DNA of 35,116 nucleotides. It comes from an uncultured Prevotella sp. (GTDB taxonomy: Bacteria > Bacteroidota > Bacteroidia > Bacteroidales > Bacteroidaceae). The notes beneath the pieces are model-generated. The model searched no databases and had not been told where the DNA came from. It saw only the letters and a program-made list of their open reading frames with translations. The stretch spans positions 1 through 35,116 of the forward strand of contig OMZO01000038.1 in the NCBI GenBank assembly GCA_900315525.1. Reading direction: 5' to 3'. Positions 1-9,050 of the stretch are shown here, piece after piece. Numbering within the stretch: position 1 is the first letter of the stretch; each line of letters opens with the position of its first letter. Made by a program: the position numbers and the translations under genes.

Positions 1-1
1 C

Positions 2-1639
2 TTCGAGTCAAGTTGGGAAGTCTGCAACAAAGTAGGGGGAATCTATACAGTCCTTTCGACACGTGCCAAAACCCTACAAGAGGCACTTCAGGATAAGATT
101 GTTTTCATCGGTCCTGATTTTTGGAAAGAGCAAGAGAGTCCTTATTTCAAGGAGGATAAGTCTCTATTAGCCGATTGGCAAAGTGAGGCATGTGAGCAAG
201 GCCTTAAGGTGAGGGTAGGACGTTGGACCATACCTGGTGAACCCATCGCTATCTTAGTTGACTTTATGCCATTCTTCGAGCAGAAGGATGCGATATATGG
301 TTGGTTGTGGGAACACTATCAGGTGGACTCACTGCACGCCTACGGCGACTACGACGAAGCTTCGATGTTCTCCTATGCTGCAGCCTTGGTGGTGGAGAGC
401 TATTACAACCACTATTTAGATGCCACCAAGAAGGTAATCTATCATGCCAATGAGTGGATGTGCGGTCTTGGTGCACTTTACATCAATAATAAGTTGCCTC
501 AGGTTGGTACCGTCTTCACGACGCATGCCACAAGTATTGGTCGTTCTATTGCTGGCAACATGAAGCCGCTCTACGACTATCTCTTCGCTTACAATGGCGA
601 CCAGATGGCAGGCGAGCTGAATATGCAGTCGAAGCACTCTATCGAGAAACAGACGGCTCACTATGTTGATTGTTTCACTACGGTGAGTGATATCACTGCC
701 AAGGAGTGTGTTGAATTGCTCGACAAACCTGTTGACGTGGTATTGCCTAATGGCTTCGATGATAGTTTTGTGCCTTCTGCACAAACGTTTGCCCGAAAGC
801 GTAAGGCAGCTCGCCGCAAGATGCTGGATATTGCCAATGCGCTGCTTGGTGAGGACCTCGACGATGATACACTGATTATATCTACCTCGGGTCGCTATGA
901 GTTCCGCAATAAGGGAATCGACGTGTTTGTGGAATCCATGAACCGTCTGCTGCGCGATCGTGACTTGAAGAAAAAGGTTGTGGCCTTTATTGAGGTGCCT
1001 GGTTGGGTGGGAGAGCCCCGTAAGGACCTGCAGGAGCGTCTGAAGAGTGGCAAGAAGTACGATACGCCGCTCGATGTGCCTCAGGTCACTCACTGGCTTC
1101 ATAATATGAGCCACGACAATGTGCTCGGCATGATGAAATACTACGATATGCATAACCGTAAGGACGATAAGGTCAAGGTGATTTTCCTGCCTTGTTATCT
1201 CGATGGTACTGATGGTATCGTGAATATGAGCTACTATGATGTGGTGCTGGGTAATGACCTTTGCATCTATCCTTCATACTATGAGCCTTGGGGCTATACA
1301 CCGTTGGAGGCTATTGCCTTCAAGGTGCCCTGCATCACCACCGATCTTGCGGGTTTCGGTCTCTGGGCTAATACCGTATTCGGACATGATGGTAAGATTG
1401 AAGACGGTGTGAAGGTGATTCATCGTACGGATTATAACTACTCAGAGGTGGCTGATATCATCAAGGATACGGTGGCAGATTTCTCTGGATTCACCAAGAA
1501 ACAGGTTGATGTATGTAGGAAGAATGCCGGTGATCTGTCGAAGAAGGCGCTTTGGAGTGAGTTCATCAAGTTTTACTATCAGGCTTACGACATTGCGCTC
1601 ACCAAGGCTGAGGCTCGCAAGGCTGAAGTTTCGAAATAA
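2..1639 (+). CDS. Glycogen synthase, GT3 type (5' end outside the window)
   Basis: Transfers glucose from a nucleotide sugar to growing glycogen in the cytosol. The reading frame is open from base 2, so the gene begins left of the window; the GTG at 209 is an internal valine codon. The first visible residues, FESSWEVCNKVGGIYTVLS, match the N-terminal nucleotide-binding region of eukaryote-like GT3 glycogen synthases, which Bacteroidota use in place of or beside GT5 GlgA. Near the C-terminus the segment YYEPWGYTPLEAIA carries the E-x7-E motif of retaining GT-B enzymes, followed by the family-typical TTDLAGFG. About 545 residues are visible, close to the usual length, so only a few residues should be missing. 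It lies 59 bp upstream of the phosphorylase gene on the same strand, giving a glycogen synthesis/breakdown pair. Family assignment is firm; donor preference (UDP- or ADP-glucose) cannot be read from sequence. Confidence 0.93.
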   Translation, partial: FESSWEVCNKVGGIYTVLSTRAKTLQEALQDKIVFIGPDFWKEQESPYFKEDKSLLADWQSEACEQGLKVRVGRWTIPGEPIAILVDFMPFFEQKDAIYGWLWEHYQVDSLHAYGDYDEASMFSYAAALVVESYYNHYLDATKKVIYHANEWMCGLGALYINNKLPQVGTVFTTHATSIGRSIAGNMKPLYDYLFAYNGDQMAGELNMQSKHSIEKQTAHYVDCFTTVSDITAKECVELLDKPVDVVLPNGFDDSFVPSAQTFARKRKAARRKMLDIANALLGEDLDDDTLIISTSGRYEFRNKGIDVFVESMNRLLRDRDLKKKVVAFIEVPGWVGEPRKDLQERLKSGKKYDTPLDVPQVTHWLHNMSHDNVLGMMKYYDMHNRKDDKVKVIFLPCYLDGTDGIVNMSYYDVVLGNDLCIYPSYYEPWGYTPLEAIAFKVPCITTDLAGFGLWANTVFGHDGKIEDGVKVIHRTDYNYSEVADIIKDTVADFSGFTKKQVDVCRKNAGDLSKKALWSEFIKFYYQAYDIALTKAEARKAEVSK

Positions 1640-1698
1640 GAGTGATTTTAAATAATATAGTGCGAAAAATTAATTTCAAATACAAAATTTGAGGGAAT

Positions 1699-2802
1699 AT
1701 GAAAATTAAAGCTGATTATGCAAATGCTCCACAGTGGAAGGAATTAACCGTGAAATCAAGTCTTCCTGAGCAGTTGAAGTGCTTGGATGAGATTGCCCAC
1801 AATATGTGGTGGGTATGGAACTATGAGGCTCGTGACCTGTTCCGTGATCTTGATCCTGAGCTTTATCATGAGGTGAAGCACAATCCAGTGATGTTGCTGG
1901 AGCGTCTTAGCTTTGCCCGTAAAGAAGAGATTGTAAAGGATAAGGCGCTGATGAAGCGTGTGAAGATGGTCTATGACCTTTTCCGTAAGTACATGGACGT
2001 GAAGCCCGACTCAAAGCGTCCCTCAGTAGCTTACTTCTGCATGGAGTATGGTATCCACTCTGCCCTGAAGATTTACAGTGGTGGTCTGGGTATGCTTGCT
2101 GGTGACTATGTAAAGGAGGCTTCTGACTCTAATGTTGATATGTGTGCTGTCGGCTTCCTCTATCGTTTCGGATACTTCACACAGAGCCTCTCGATGGATG
2201 GACAGCAGATTGCCAACTACGAGGCACAGAACTTCAACAGCCTGCCCATTGAGCGCCAGTTCGACAAGGACGGTAACCCAATGGTAGTCGATGTACCTTA
2301 TAACAACTATCAGGTGCATGCTTATGTATGGCGTGTAAACGTAGGTCGTGTGAAGCTCTATCTGCTTGATACTGATAATGATATGAACTCAGACTTCGAC
2401 AAGCCCATCACTCACAGCCTCTATGGTGGTGACTGGGAGAACCGTCTGAAGCAGGAGATCCTGCTCGGTATCGGTGGTATGCTCTTGCTGAAGAAACTGG
2501 GCATCAAGAAGGATATCTATCACTGTAACGAAGGTCATGCAGCTCTCTGCAACCTGCAGCGTCTGTGCGACTACATCGATGAAGGTCTGACATTCAATCA
2601 GGCCATGGAGTTGGTACGTGCTTCTTCTCTTTATACTGTTCACACTCCAGTGCCCGCAGGTCACGACTATTTCGACGAAGGTCTCTTCGGCAAGTACATG
2701 GGCGGTTATCCTGCAAAGCTTGGTATCACATGGGATGAGTTCATCGGCATGGGCCGTACCAACCCCGATGATCATGGTGAGCGTTTCAGGCTACTATCCT
2801 GA
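1699..2802 (+). pseudogene. glgP: Alpha-glucan (glycogen) phosphorylase, N-terminal part, frameshifted
   Basis: N-terminal 363 residues of a GT35 phosphorylase, which releases glucose-1-phosphate from glycogen using pyridoxal phosphate. Recognisable stretches are the short-type N-terminus ([15 protein letters not shown]), [22 protein letters not shown] (the family's N-terminal active-site strand) and NEGHAAL. After HGERF (codons ending at 2787) the frame changes and a stop follows at 2800-2802, while the homologous protein resumes in the +1 frame at 2789. Between these points I expect roughly 30-35 residues in intact relatives, including the N-G-V-x-x-L-H segment that carries a conserved active-site histidine; they are absent here. 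This is therefore a deletion of about 100 bp, of length 3n+2, and not a simple slip. The estimate rests on memory of the family, not on an alignment. As sequenced the gene cannot make active enzyme; a mis-assembly would look the same. Confidence 0.85.
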
Positions 2803-4177
2803 GGAGAATCATGTGGGTTACGTTACCAATGGCGTACACTTCCCCACATGGTGTGCTACCGAATGGCGTCAGGTCTACAGCAAGTACTTCGATGAGAAGC
2901 ACATGAGCGACCAGTCTAACGAGGAAATCTGGCACGGTATCTATAACTGTCCTGATGAGGAAGTCTGGGCTACACGTATGGCACTGAAGCAGAAGCTCTT
3001 CGACTATATTAAGGAGCAGTTCCGTGAGACCTGGCTGAAGAATCAGGGTGATCCCTCACGTGTCGTCAACCTGCTTGAGAAGATGAATCCGAATGCATTG
3101 GTGATTGGTTTCTGCCGTCGCTTCGCTACCTACAAGCGTGCTCACCTGCTGTTCACCGATGAGGCTCGTCTGGCAAAGATTGTCAACGATCCCGAGCATC
3201 CAGTTATCTTCCTCTTTGCTGGTAAGGCTCACCCCGCTGATGGCGCAGGTCAGGGTCTAATCAAGCGTATCTACGAGATTTCTCAGCGTCCCGAGTTCTT
3301 GGGTAAGGTTATCTTCCTTGAGGACTACGACTTCTTGCTAGCTCGTCGCCTTGTCTCTGGTGTTGATATCTGGATGAACACGCCGACACGTCCTCTGGAG
3401 GCTTCTGGTACATCTGGTGAGAAGGCCGAGATGAATGGTGTCGTCAACCTCTCCGTGAAAGATGGTTGGTGGCTTGAGGGCTATCGCGAGGGTGCCGGAT
3501 GGGCGCTCACCGAGAAACGTACTTATCAGAATCAGGGTTATCAGGATCAGCTCGATGCTGCAACCATCTATGGTCTGCTCGAGAACGAGATCATTCCACT
3601 CTATTATAATAAGGACAAGAAGGGTATCTCTAAGGAATGGATTAAGGTCGTTAAGAACTCAATCGCTCAGATTGCACCTCACTATACGATGAAGCGTCAG
3701 CTTGACGACTACTATGAGAAGTTCTACAACAAGGAGGCTAAGCGTTTCAAGGAGATTTCTAAGGACAACTGCAAACTCGCTAAGGAGATTGCTCTTTGGA
3801 AGGAGACTGTTGCCGAGCGTTGGGATGCCATCAACGTTGTGTCTTCTGAGTGGACCTATCCTGCTGGTGGTATCGAGACGTCGCAGAAGTACACTCTTCG
3901 TTATGTCATCAACGAGCAAGGTCTTGACGATGCCGTTGCTTTGGAGAAGGTGAACGTCTATACCGACAAGAATGGAGAGGAGCGCATTTACAGCATCGAA
4001 CCACTGAAGATGGTCAAGAAAGAAGGAAACAACTATACCTTCGAGGCTGAGCTGGCTCCGAAGCAGGCTGGTCAGTACAAGAGTGCTGTGCGTATGTATC
4101 CGAAGAACAAGAATCTGCCTCACCGTCAGGACTTCTGTTACCTGAAGTGGTTGGAGCTTCCTGTATCAAACTACTAA
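2789..4177 (+). pseudogene. glgP: Alpha-glucan (glycogen) phosphorylase, C-terminal part
   Basis: Continuation of the broken phosphorylase in the next frame, about 462 residues from [17 protein letters not shown] to the natural C-terminus. It keeps the pyridoxal-phosphate lysine segment ([20 protein letters not shown]) and the phosphate-site region ([13 protein letters not shown]), so the catalytic half is otherwise well preserved with no further stops. The open frame extends back to 2618, but residues before 2789 are not phosphorylase-like; they are a shadow of the first half. Joined, the two parts give about 825 residues, some 30-35 short of the usual 850-860. The good preservation of both halves suggests a very recent event or an assembly error. 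The gene would normally act with the upstream glycogen synthase. Only a weak T-rich stretch and then the hairpin at 4198-4229 follow the stop. Confidence 0.85.
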
Positions 4178-4197
4178 TTTAGTAGTTATATGAAACG

Positions 4198-4229
4198 AAG
4201 CGCCCGGGTTCATTTGAACTCGGGCGCTT
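4198..4229. terminator. Bidirectional hairpin terminator between convergent genes
   Basis: Arms 4198-4211 and 4216-4229 form a 14-bp stem with one G-T wobble and the tetraloop ATTT. The outer A/T pairs give a U-run in either direction. It ends the phosphorylase transcript on the plus strand and the PRPP synthetase/lipoprotein transcript on the minus strand. The last codons and the TGA of the lipoprotein gene (4210-4212) lie inside the hairpin. Confidence 0.85.
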
Positions 4230-4773
4230 TATAGTTTGCTTGGATGTATTGTCCTAATGGATTATTTTTGTTTCGGGCTGCGGTGCGGAGAATGCAGTCC
4301 GACATCTGACGGTGGAGACTGTCAACAGCTAAGGTGCGTTGGCGGATACTGATGGTGTCATTGGAAGGCATCCTGAGCAGGATATCCATCTGCGAGGCAT
4401 AGTAGTCAATGGAATCAGCCAGTTGCTGCCAACTGTTATTTACTGTTGTGCCAGAAACGCGCGAAGGTTTCGGCTTGCGGTTAAGTTCAACAGTCGTGGT
4501 GCCAGGCACGTTGAAGAAGCTTATGCTCTCTTCAGGATCAGAACTGGCATAGATCTCGTGCAAAGACACGTTGTCGGCCTTTCCCATGAAGTAGAATTTT
4601 CCGTCTTCGATGAGTGTATAGCACACTTGTGAACTGTTGTCCGATGCCTTCAGAAAGATGGTGTCACCTTCTGCAAAGTCATGAGCAAATCCTTGCACCT
4701 TATAAGAATCAGACTGGCAGGAGCAGACAAAAAGGCCTACCACTGCCAGTCCGTAGAAAGACTTGATGTTCAT
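4210..4773 (-). CDS. Small lipoprotein with DUF4369-like domain
   Basis: A 187-residue predicted lipoprotein. The N-terminus has a short charged start, a hydrophobic stretch (YGLAVVGLFV) and a lipobox-like VCSC with the lipidated cysteine at residue 19, followed by a short acidic/serine segment often seen on exported Bacteroidota lipoproteins. Residues about 25-105 (YKVQGFAHDFAEGDTIFLKA onward) are beta-rich and resemble the DUF4369 domain found N-terminal to thioredoxin-like domains in Bacteroidota. No thioredoxin domain or CxxC follows; the rest is a helical tail ending near residue 187. The start lies 8 bp after the PRPP synthetase stop, so the two are cotranscribed. Function unknown; the domain call is from pattern memory and only moderately sure. 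The 3' end sits within the terminator hairpin. Confidence 0.75.
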   Translation of the reverse strand: MNIKSFYGLAVVGLFVCSCQSDSYKVQGFAHDFAEGDTIFLKASDNSSQVCYTLIEDGKFYFMGKADNVSLHEIYASSDPEESISFFNVPGTTTVELNRKPKPSRVSGTTVNNSWQQLADSIDYYASQMDILLRMPSNDTISIRQRTLAVDSLHRQMSDCILRTAARNKNNPLGQYIQANYKAPEFK

Positions 4774-4781
4774 GTTTGTTG

Positions 4782-5720
4782 TTATGCGATATAGAGATCG
4801 CTGATGCTCTTGTTGTCAATCACGCGGCGGATGGCTTCTGCGAACATATCAGCTACTGACAACTGCTTCACCTTCGAACAGCGCTGCGTGTAAGGAATAG
4901 AGTCAGTGAAGACAATCTCCTCCAGGGCTGAAGCCTGTACACGATCGCTGGCGGGACCGCTCATCACGCAATGGCTGGCACAGGCGCGCACCGTCTTAGC
5001 ACCATGCTCCTTCATGATGTCTGCAGCCTTGGTGATGGTACCGGCGGTATCCACCATGTCGTCGATAATCACTACGTTTTTGCCTTCAACCTCACCAATG
5101 ATCTGCATCGTCGCTACCACATTGGCACGGGCACGTGTCTTGTTGCATAGCACCAGCGGACAACCCAAGTACTTAGCATAGGTGTTGGCACGCTTCGAGC
5201 CGCCTACGTCGGGCGAGGCTATCACGAGATCGTCGAGCTTTAGGCTCACTAAGTAGGGCAGTATCACGTTAGAAGCATACAGATGATCTACTGGAACATT
5301 GAAGAATCCCTGGATCTGATCGGCGTGCAGGTCCATCGTGATGACGCGGTTCACGCCTGCAGCCGACAATAAATCTGCTACGAGCTTTGCACCGATGCTC
5401 ACGCGGGGCTTGTCCTTACGGTCCTGACGAGCCCATCCGAAATAGGGAATGACAGCATTGATGGTACGGGCAGAGGCGCGCTTGGCAGCGTCGATCATCA
5501 GCAGCAGTTCCATCAGATTGTCAGAGTTGGGGAATGTGCTCTGTACCAGGAAAACATCGCGTCCGCGGATGCTTTCTTCATACGATACGGCAAACTCACC
5601 GTCAGAGAACTTTGTGATTTGTAATTCTCCGAGCGGACAACCTAGGCTTTGGCAGATTTTCTCTGCCAGGTATCTCGTGGCAGTACCAGAGAAGACCATG
5701 TAGGAGTTATTATCACTCAT
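4782..5720 (-). CDS. prs: Ribose-phosphate pyrophosphokinase (PRPP synthetase)
   Basis: Makes 5-phosphoribosyl diphosphate from ribose-5-phosphate and ATP, the precursor of purines, pyrimidines, histidine and NAD. At 312 residues it has the class I length. Visible motifs are FSDGEFAVSYEESIRGRDVF near the N-terminus, YFGWARQDRKDKPR (catalytic flexible loop region), MDLHADQIQGFF (metal-binding histidine segment) and the PRPP-binding loop VVIIDDMVDTAGT. The ATG at 5718-5720 begins the expected N-terminus (MSDNNSYMVFSGTAT). It lies 24 bp after the thiamine-phosphate-synthase-like gene and 8 bp before the lipoprotein gene, forming one minus-strand operon that ends at the hairpin 4198-4229. Identification is secure. 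Confidence 0.97.
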   Translation of the reverse strand: MSDNNSYMVFSGTATRYLAEKICQSLGCPLGELQITKFSDGEFAVSYEESIRGRDVFLVQSTFPNSDNLMELLLMIDAAKRASARTINAVIPYFGWARQDRKDKPRVSIGAKLVADLLSAAGVNRVITMDLHADQIQGFFNVPVDHLYASNVILPYLVSLKLDDLVIASPDVGGSKRANTYAKYLGCPLVLCNKTRARANVVATMQIIGEVEGKNVVIIDDMVDTAGTITKAADIMKEHGAKTVRACASHCVMSGPASDRVQASALEEIVFTDSIPYTQRCSKVKQLSVADMFAEAIRRVIDNKSISDLYIA

Positions 5721-5744
5721 TGCTTTATTATATATGTTTATACT

Positions 5745-6353
5745 TTAATCCAATGTTTTCTTCAAGCGAACAAAATGGTTGAGCAGTTCTTTGTAGTCAA
5801 TCTCGTTGTGGATGTTGAAGCGGTTCCAGAGGTCGCCGCAAATCACTACGCCACCGAATCCCAAAGCCTTCATTTCGCGTACGTTGTCAATGTTCATACC
5901 ACCAAGAGCATACACTTTTTTGTCGATGAGACCGTCAGCTGCTGCTCTCTCCAACTCTTGGCGTGTGAAAGAGGATTTCTCGTCAGCATTCGTCTGACTG
6001 TCGAAGATCGAGTGCAGGAACACGTAGTTGCTGTGTCGTTTTGCCTCTTTGAGCTCCTCGATGGCGTGGCAAGTGCGCGACAAATTACCTTTGTAGCCCA
6101 CGGGCGGCTCCGTATGGGCATCGTCGATGTGAATACCCCGCAGGTGGAACTCCTCCTTCAGGTAGAAATGACCGTGGACGGTAATCCTGTTGTGGTATTC
6201 ATCCTCCAACAGCGTCAGCAGTCGTTCAGAAAACATAGGAGAGGCACCAGGCTTGTAGAGATGTAGATTCTCCAACCCCTCTTCGAAAAGGTTGGACAAA
6301 ATCTTGTCTTCTTCCACGAAAAACGTGGGGCGAGTCATTACGATGAGCTTCAT
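5745..6353 (-). CDS. Thiamine-phosphate-synthase-like protein (ThiE/TenI fold)
   Basis: A 202-residue TIM-barrel protein of the thiamine phosphate synthase superfamily. Seen in order: the first strand MKLIVMTRP, LYKPGASP, the strand ITVHGHFYLKEEFHLRGIHI, SRTCHAIEELKEA, FLHSIFDSQTNADEKSSFT and VYALGGMNIDNVREMKALGFGGVVICGDLW (the phosphate-binding G-G strand/loop near the C-terminus). The usual ThiE glycine- and aspartate-rich pyrophosphate residues are only partly present, so it may be a TenI-like or single-protein Bacteroidota variant with a different substrate. First gene of the operon with prs and the lipoprotein. A minus-strand -7 box lies 29 bp before the start. Family is fairly sure, exact reaction is not. 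Confidence 0.8.
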   Translation of the reverse strand: MKLIVMTRPTFFVEEDKILSNLFEEGLENLHLYKPGASPMFSERLLTLLEDEYHNRITVHGHFYLKEEFHLRGIHIDDAHTEPPVGYKGNLSRTCHAIEELKEAKRHSNYVFLHSIFDSQTNADEKSSFTRQELERAAADGLIDKKVYALGGMNIDNVREMKALGFGGVVICGDLWNRFNIHNEIDYKELLNHFVRLKKTLD

Positions 6354-6381
6354 TTTCGGTATCAGTTCTCGTTCTAATGTG

Positions 6382-6389
6382 CAAACTTA
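6382..6389 (-). promoter_or_regulatory. Bacteroidota -7 box for the thiE-like/prs operon
   Basis: On the minus strand this reads TAAGTTTG, matching TAnnTTTG, 29 bp before the start codon at 6353. No good -33 element (TTG) is found 20 bp upstream. Confidence 0.5.
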
Positions 6390-6463
6390 CACATTTTTTT
6401 CGATAATAGCACTACTTTCACTAAAAAAATGCCAAACGAGGTGCATTTTTCAGAAAAATGTCG

Positions 6464-6471
6464 TAATTTTG
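6464..6471 (+). promoter_or_regulatory. Bacteroidota -7 box for fabD operon
   Basis: Plus-strand TAATTTTG matches TAnnTTTG and lies 37 bp upstream of the fabD ATG; transcription would start near 6477. The -33 element is weak. With 6382-6389 this makes the 6354-6508 gap a divergent promoter region. Confidence 0.55.
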
Positions 6472-6508
6472 CAACCTGAAACAACCATTATTTAAAATAT
6501 TTAGAAAG

Positions 6509-7399
6509 ATGAAAGCATTTGTTTTTCCCGGACAGGGAGCACAGTTTGTAGGCATGGGTAAGGATCTTTACGATACAAATCCCCTTGCGAAGGAACTTTT
6601 TGAGAAAGCTAATGACATTTTGGGATATCGCATCACGGACATCATGTTTAATGGCACAGACGAAGACCTGAAGCAGACGAAGGTGACACAGCCTGCGGTC
6701 TTCCTTCATAGTGTGATTTCTGCACTTTGCATGGGTGAGGCTTTTGATCCGAAGATGGTGGCTGGACACTCTTTGGGAGAGTTTTCTGCTCTTACAGCTG
6801 CTGGCGCACTGAGTTTCGAGGATGGCCTGAAGCTGGTTTATGCCCGTGCAATGGCCATGCAGAAGGCCTGTGAGGCACAGCCCTCTACGATGGCAGCCAT
6901 TATTGCCTTGCCCGACGAGAAGGTCGAAGAGGTATGTGCTGAGGTCAGCAAGATGGGTAAGGGTGTCGTCGTTCCTGCTAACTATAACTGCCCAGGTCAG
7001 CTCGTGATCTCTGGTAACGTGGAGGCTATCGAGGAGGCTTGCGAGCAGCTTAAGGCTGCTGGTGCCAAGCGTGCCCTCGTGCTCAAGGTGGGTGGCGCCT
7101 TCCACTCTCCGCTGATGCAGCCTGCCAAGGATGAACTCCAGGCAGCCATTCAGGCCACTGAGATCAAGACACCGAAATGTCCTGTATATCAGAATGTGGA
7201 CGCTAAGCCTCATACCGATCCCGCAGAGATCAAGGCTAACCTCATCGCGCAGCTCACCAGCTCAGTACGTTGGACTCAGAGTGTGCAGAATATGATTGCT
7301 GATGGTGCTGATGACTTCACTGAGTGCGGTCCCGGCAAAGCCCTTCAGGGAATGATTGTCAAGATCAACAAAGAAGTGTCCGCACATGGAATCGAATAA
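6509..7399 (+). CDS. fabD: Malonyl-CoA:ACP transacylase
   Basis: Moves malonyl from CoA to acyl carrier protein to supply fatty-acid chain elongation in the cytosol. The 296 residues begin with the expected MKAFVFPGQGAQFVGMG. The nucleophile elbow GHSLGEFSAL places the catalytic serine at about residue 88. GAFHSPLM, near residue 197, carries the catalytic histidine, and the C-terminal TECGPGKALQGM is also family-typical. Length is normal. The downstream amylase ATG at 7386 overlaps the 3' end by 14 bp, so the two are translationally linked although functionally unrelated. A -7 box lies at 6464-6471. Confidence 0.97.
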   Translation: MKAFVFPGQGAQFVGMGKDLYDTNPLAKELFEKANDILGYRITDIMFNGTDEDLKQTKVTQPAVFLHSVISALCMGEAFDPKMVAGHSLGEFSALTAAGALSFEDGLKLVYARAMAMQKACEAQPSTMAAIIALPDEKVEEVCAEVSKMGKGVVVPANYNCPGQLVISGNVEAIEEACEQLKAAGAKRALVLKVGGAFHSPLMQPAKDELQAAIQATEIKTPKCPVYQNVDAKPHTDPAEIKANLIAQLTSSVRWTQSVQNMIADGADDFTECGPGKALQGMIVKINKEVSAHGIE

Positions 7400-9044
7400 G
7401 ATAGTTATCTATCAAATCTTCACCCGTCTCTACGGCAATCGTAACACGACCCGCAAGGAACATGGTACGATTGAGGAAAACGGATGTGGAAAACTGAACG
7501 ACTTCACGCCCAGTGCCCTGAAAAAAATCAGGGAAATGGGCGTGAGCCATATTTGGTACACGGGTATCATCCGTCATGCCACTCAGACCGACTATTCGGC
7601 CTATGGCATTTCCAAGAATCATCCAGCCATCGTGAAGGGCAGGGCAGGATCGCCATATGCCATCACTGACTACTATGATGTCGATCCCGACCTCGCCACT
7701 GATGTGGATAAGCGCATGCAGGAGTTCGAACAACTCGTCGAGCGCACTCACAAAGCAGGTATGAAGGTTATTATCGACTTCGTGCCCAACCATGTGGCCC
7801 GTCAGTATCACTCCATCTGCAAACCGGAATGGGTGAAGGATCTCGGTGAGGACGATAATGTCCAGAACGGTTTCGACCCGCAGAATAATTTCTACTATTG
7901 TCCGGGTCAGCGGTTCTCGCCTTATTTCGACCTTTATCACGGATCAGAGGAACCTTATCTCGAGGAACCCGCCAAGGCCACAGGCAACGACTGTTTCCAT
8001 AACGCGCCAGGCATGAACGACTGGTATGAGACCGTGAAGCTCAACTACGGTGTCGATTATTATGCTGGTGGTGTGGGCCACTTCGACCCTATCCCTGATA
8101 CGTGGGCCAAGATGACGGATATCCTGTTCTTCTGGGCCTCAAAGGGTATCGATGGCTTCCGTTGTGATATGGCTGAGATGGTGCCTGCTGCTTTCTGGCA
8201 CTGGGCCACTGATAAGGTCAAGTTCCGCTATCCCGACATCCTGTTTATCGGAGAAGTCTATAATCCTGCCGAATATCGAAATTACCTGGGTGCAGGCTTC
8301 GACTACCTCTACGACAAGGTGGGCATGTACGACACCGTTCGCAATGTCATGTGCGGTCATCAGTCCACGCATGCCATCACGGCAGCCTGGCAGCAGACCG
8401 ACGACATCCGCGATCATATGCTCTACTTCCTCGAGAACCACGACGAGCAGCGCATCGCCAGCAACTTTTTCGCAGCCGATGCCCGCAAGGGCGTGCCCGG
8501 TCTTGTAGTGTCAGCCCTGCTCCAGCAGAACCCGCTGATGATCTATGCTGGACAAGAGTACGGTGAGCGCGGCATGGATAAGGAAGGTTTCAGCGGTAAC
8601 GACGGACGAACCACGATCTTCGACTACTGGAGTGTCGATACGCTCGTGCGTGCAGCTACTCGTAAACTCACTAAGGACGAGAAAGCCCTCAAGGATATAT
8701 ATAATAAGGTGATAGGTATCGCCACCAGTGAGAAGGCCGTTATCGCAGGCGCATCCTTCGACCTCATGTATGTCAATGGCGACTATCAGCGCCAGTACGC
8801 CTTCCTGCGCAAGGCTGGCAGCGAGCTGCTGCTGGTTGTCGCTAACTTCGACGACCAGCCTGCTACAATGGATGTCACCATCCCCGCCCATGCTTTCGAC
8901 TACCTGAAGATCAAGGAGCGCAAGAGTGCTGCTTGCACCGACCTGATGAGTGGTCAACAGCTGAAACGCACACTGCAGCGCGATTGCTACGTCTCGGTCG
9001 ATGTCGAACCCCTGGGTGCTGTCGTACTGAAATTCAAGGCATAG
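7386..9044 (+). CDS. GH13-family alpha-amylase/alpha-glucan hydrolase
   Basis: A 552-residue GH13 enzyme acting on alpha-1,4-glucans. I start it at the ATG 7386 (MESNKIVIYQIFTR), 10 codons inside the longest open frame, because the family motif begins there; this gives a 14-bp overlap with fabD. Motifs: VIIDFVPNHVAR (region I, about residue 133), GIDGFRCDMAEM (nucleophile Asp261), LFIGEVY (acid/base Glu290) and LENHDEQR (Asp353). A beta-sandwich C-terminal domain follows. There is no signal peptide, so it is cytosolic and probably acts on glycogen or imported maltodextrins, fitting the nearby synthase and phosphorylase. Subfamily and exact specificity cannot be told. Confidence 0.93.
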   Translation: MESNKIVIYQIFTRLYGNRNTTRKEHGTIEENGCGKLNDFTPSALKKIREMGVSHIWYTGIIRHATQTDYSAYGISKNHPAIVKGRAGSPYAITDYYDVDPDLATDVDKRMQEFEQLVERTHKAGMKVIIDFVPNHVARQYHSICKPEWVKDLGEDDNVQNGFDPQNNFYYCPGQRFSPYFDLYHGSEEPYLEEPAKATGNDCFHNAPGMNDWYETVKLNYGVDYYAGGVGHFDPIPDTWAKMTDILFFWASKGIDGFRCDMAEMVPAAFWHWATDKVKFRYPDILFIGEVYNPAEYRNYLGAGFDYLYDKVGMYDTVRNVMCGHQSTHAITAAWQQTDDIRDHMLYFLENHDEQRIASNFFAADARKGVPGLVVSALLQQNPLMIYAGQEYGERGMDKEGFSGNDGRTTIFDYWSVDTLVRAATRKLTKDEKALKDIYNKVIGIATSEKAVIAGASFDLMYVNGDYQRQYAFLRKAGSELLLVVANFDDQPATMDVTIPAHAFDYLKIKERKSAACTDLMSGQQLKRTLQRDCYVSVDVEPLGAVVLKFKA

Positions 9045-9050
9045 TAACAT

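Noticed and set aside
416-1153. Long antisense open frame inside the glycogen synthase gene
   Set aside because: It is the shadow of a strongly supported gene, has no recognisable motif and no promoter or ribosome-binding context; similar antisense frames occur inside most genes here (for example 16880-18172, 33181-34248).
2618-2788. N-terminal extension of the second phosphorylase frame
   Set aside because: These codons lie in the wrong frame of the first half and do not resemble phosphorylase.
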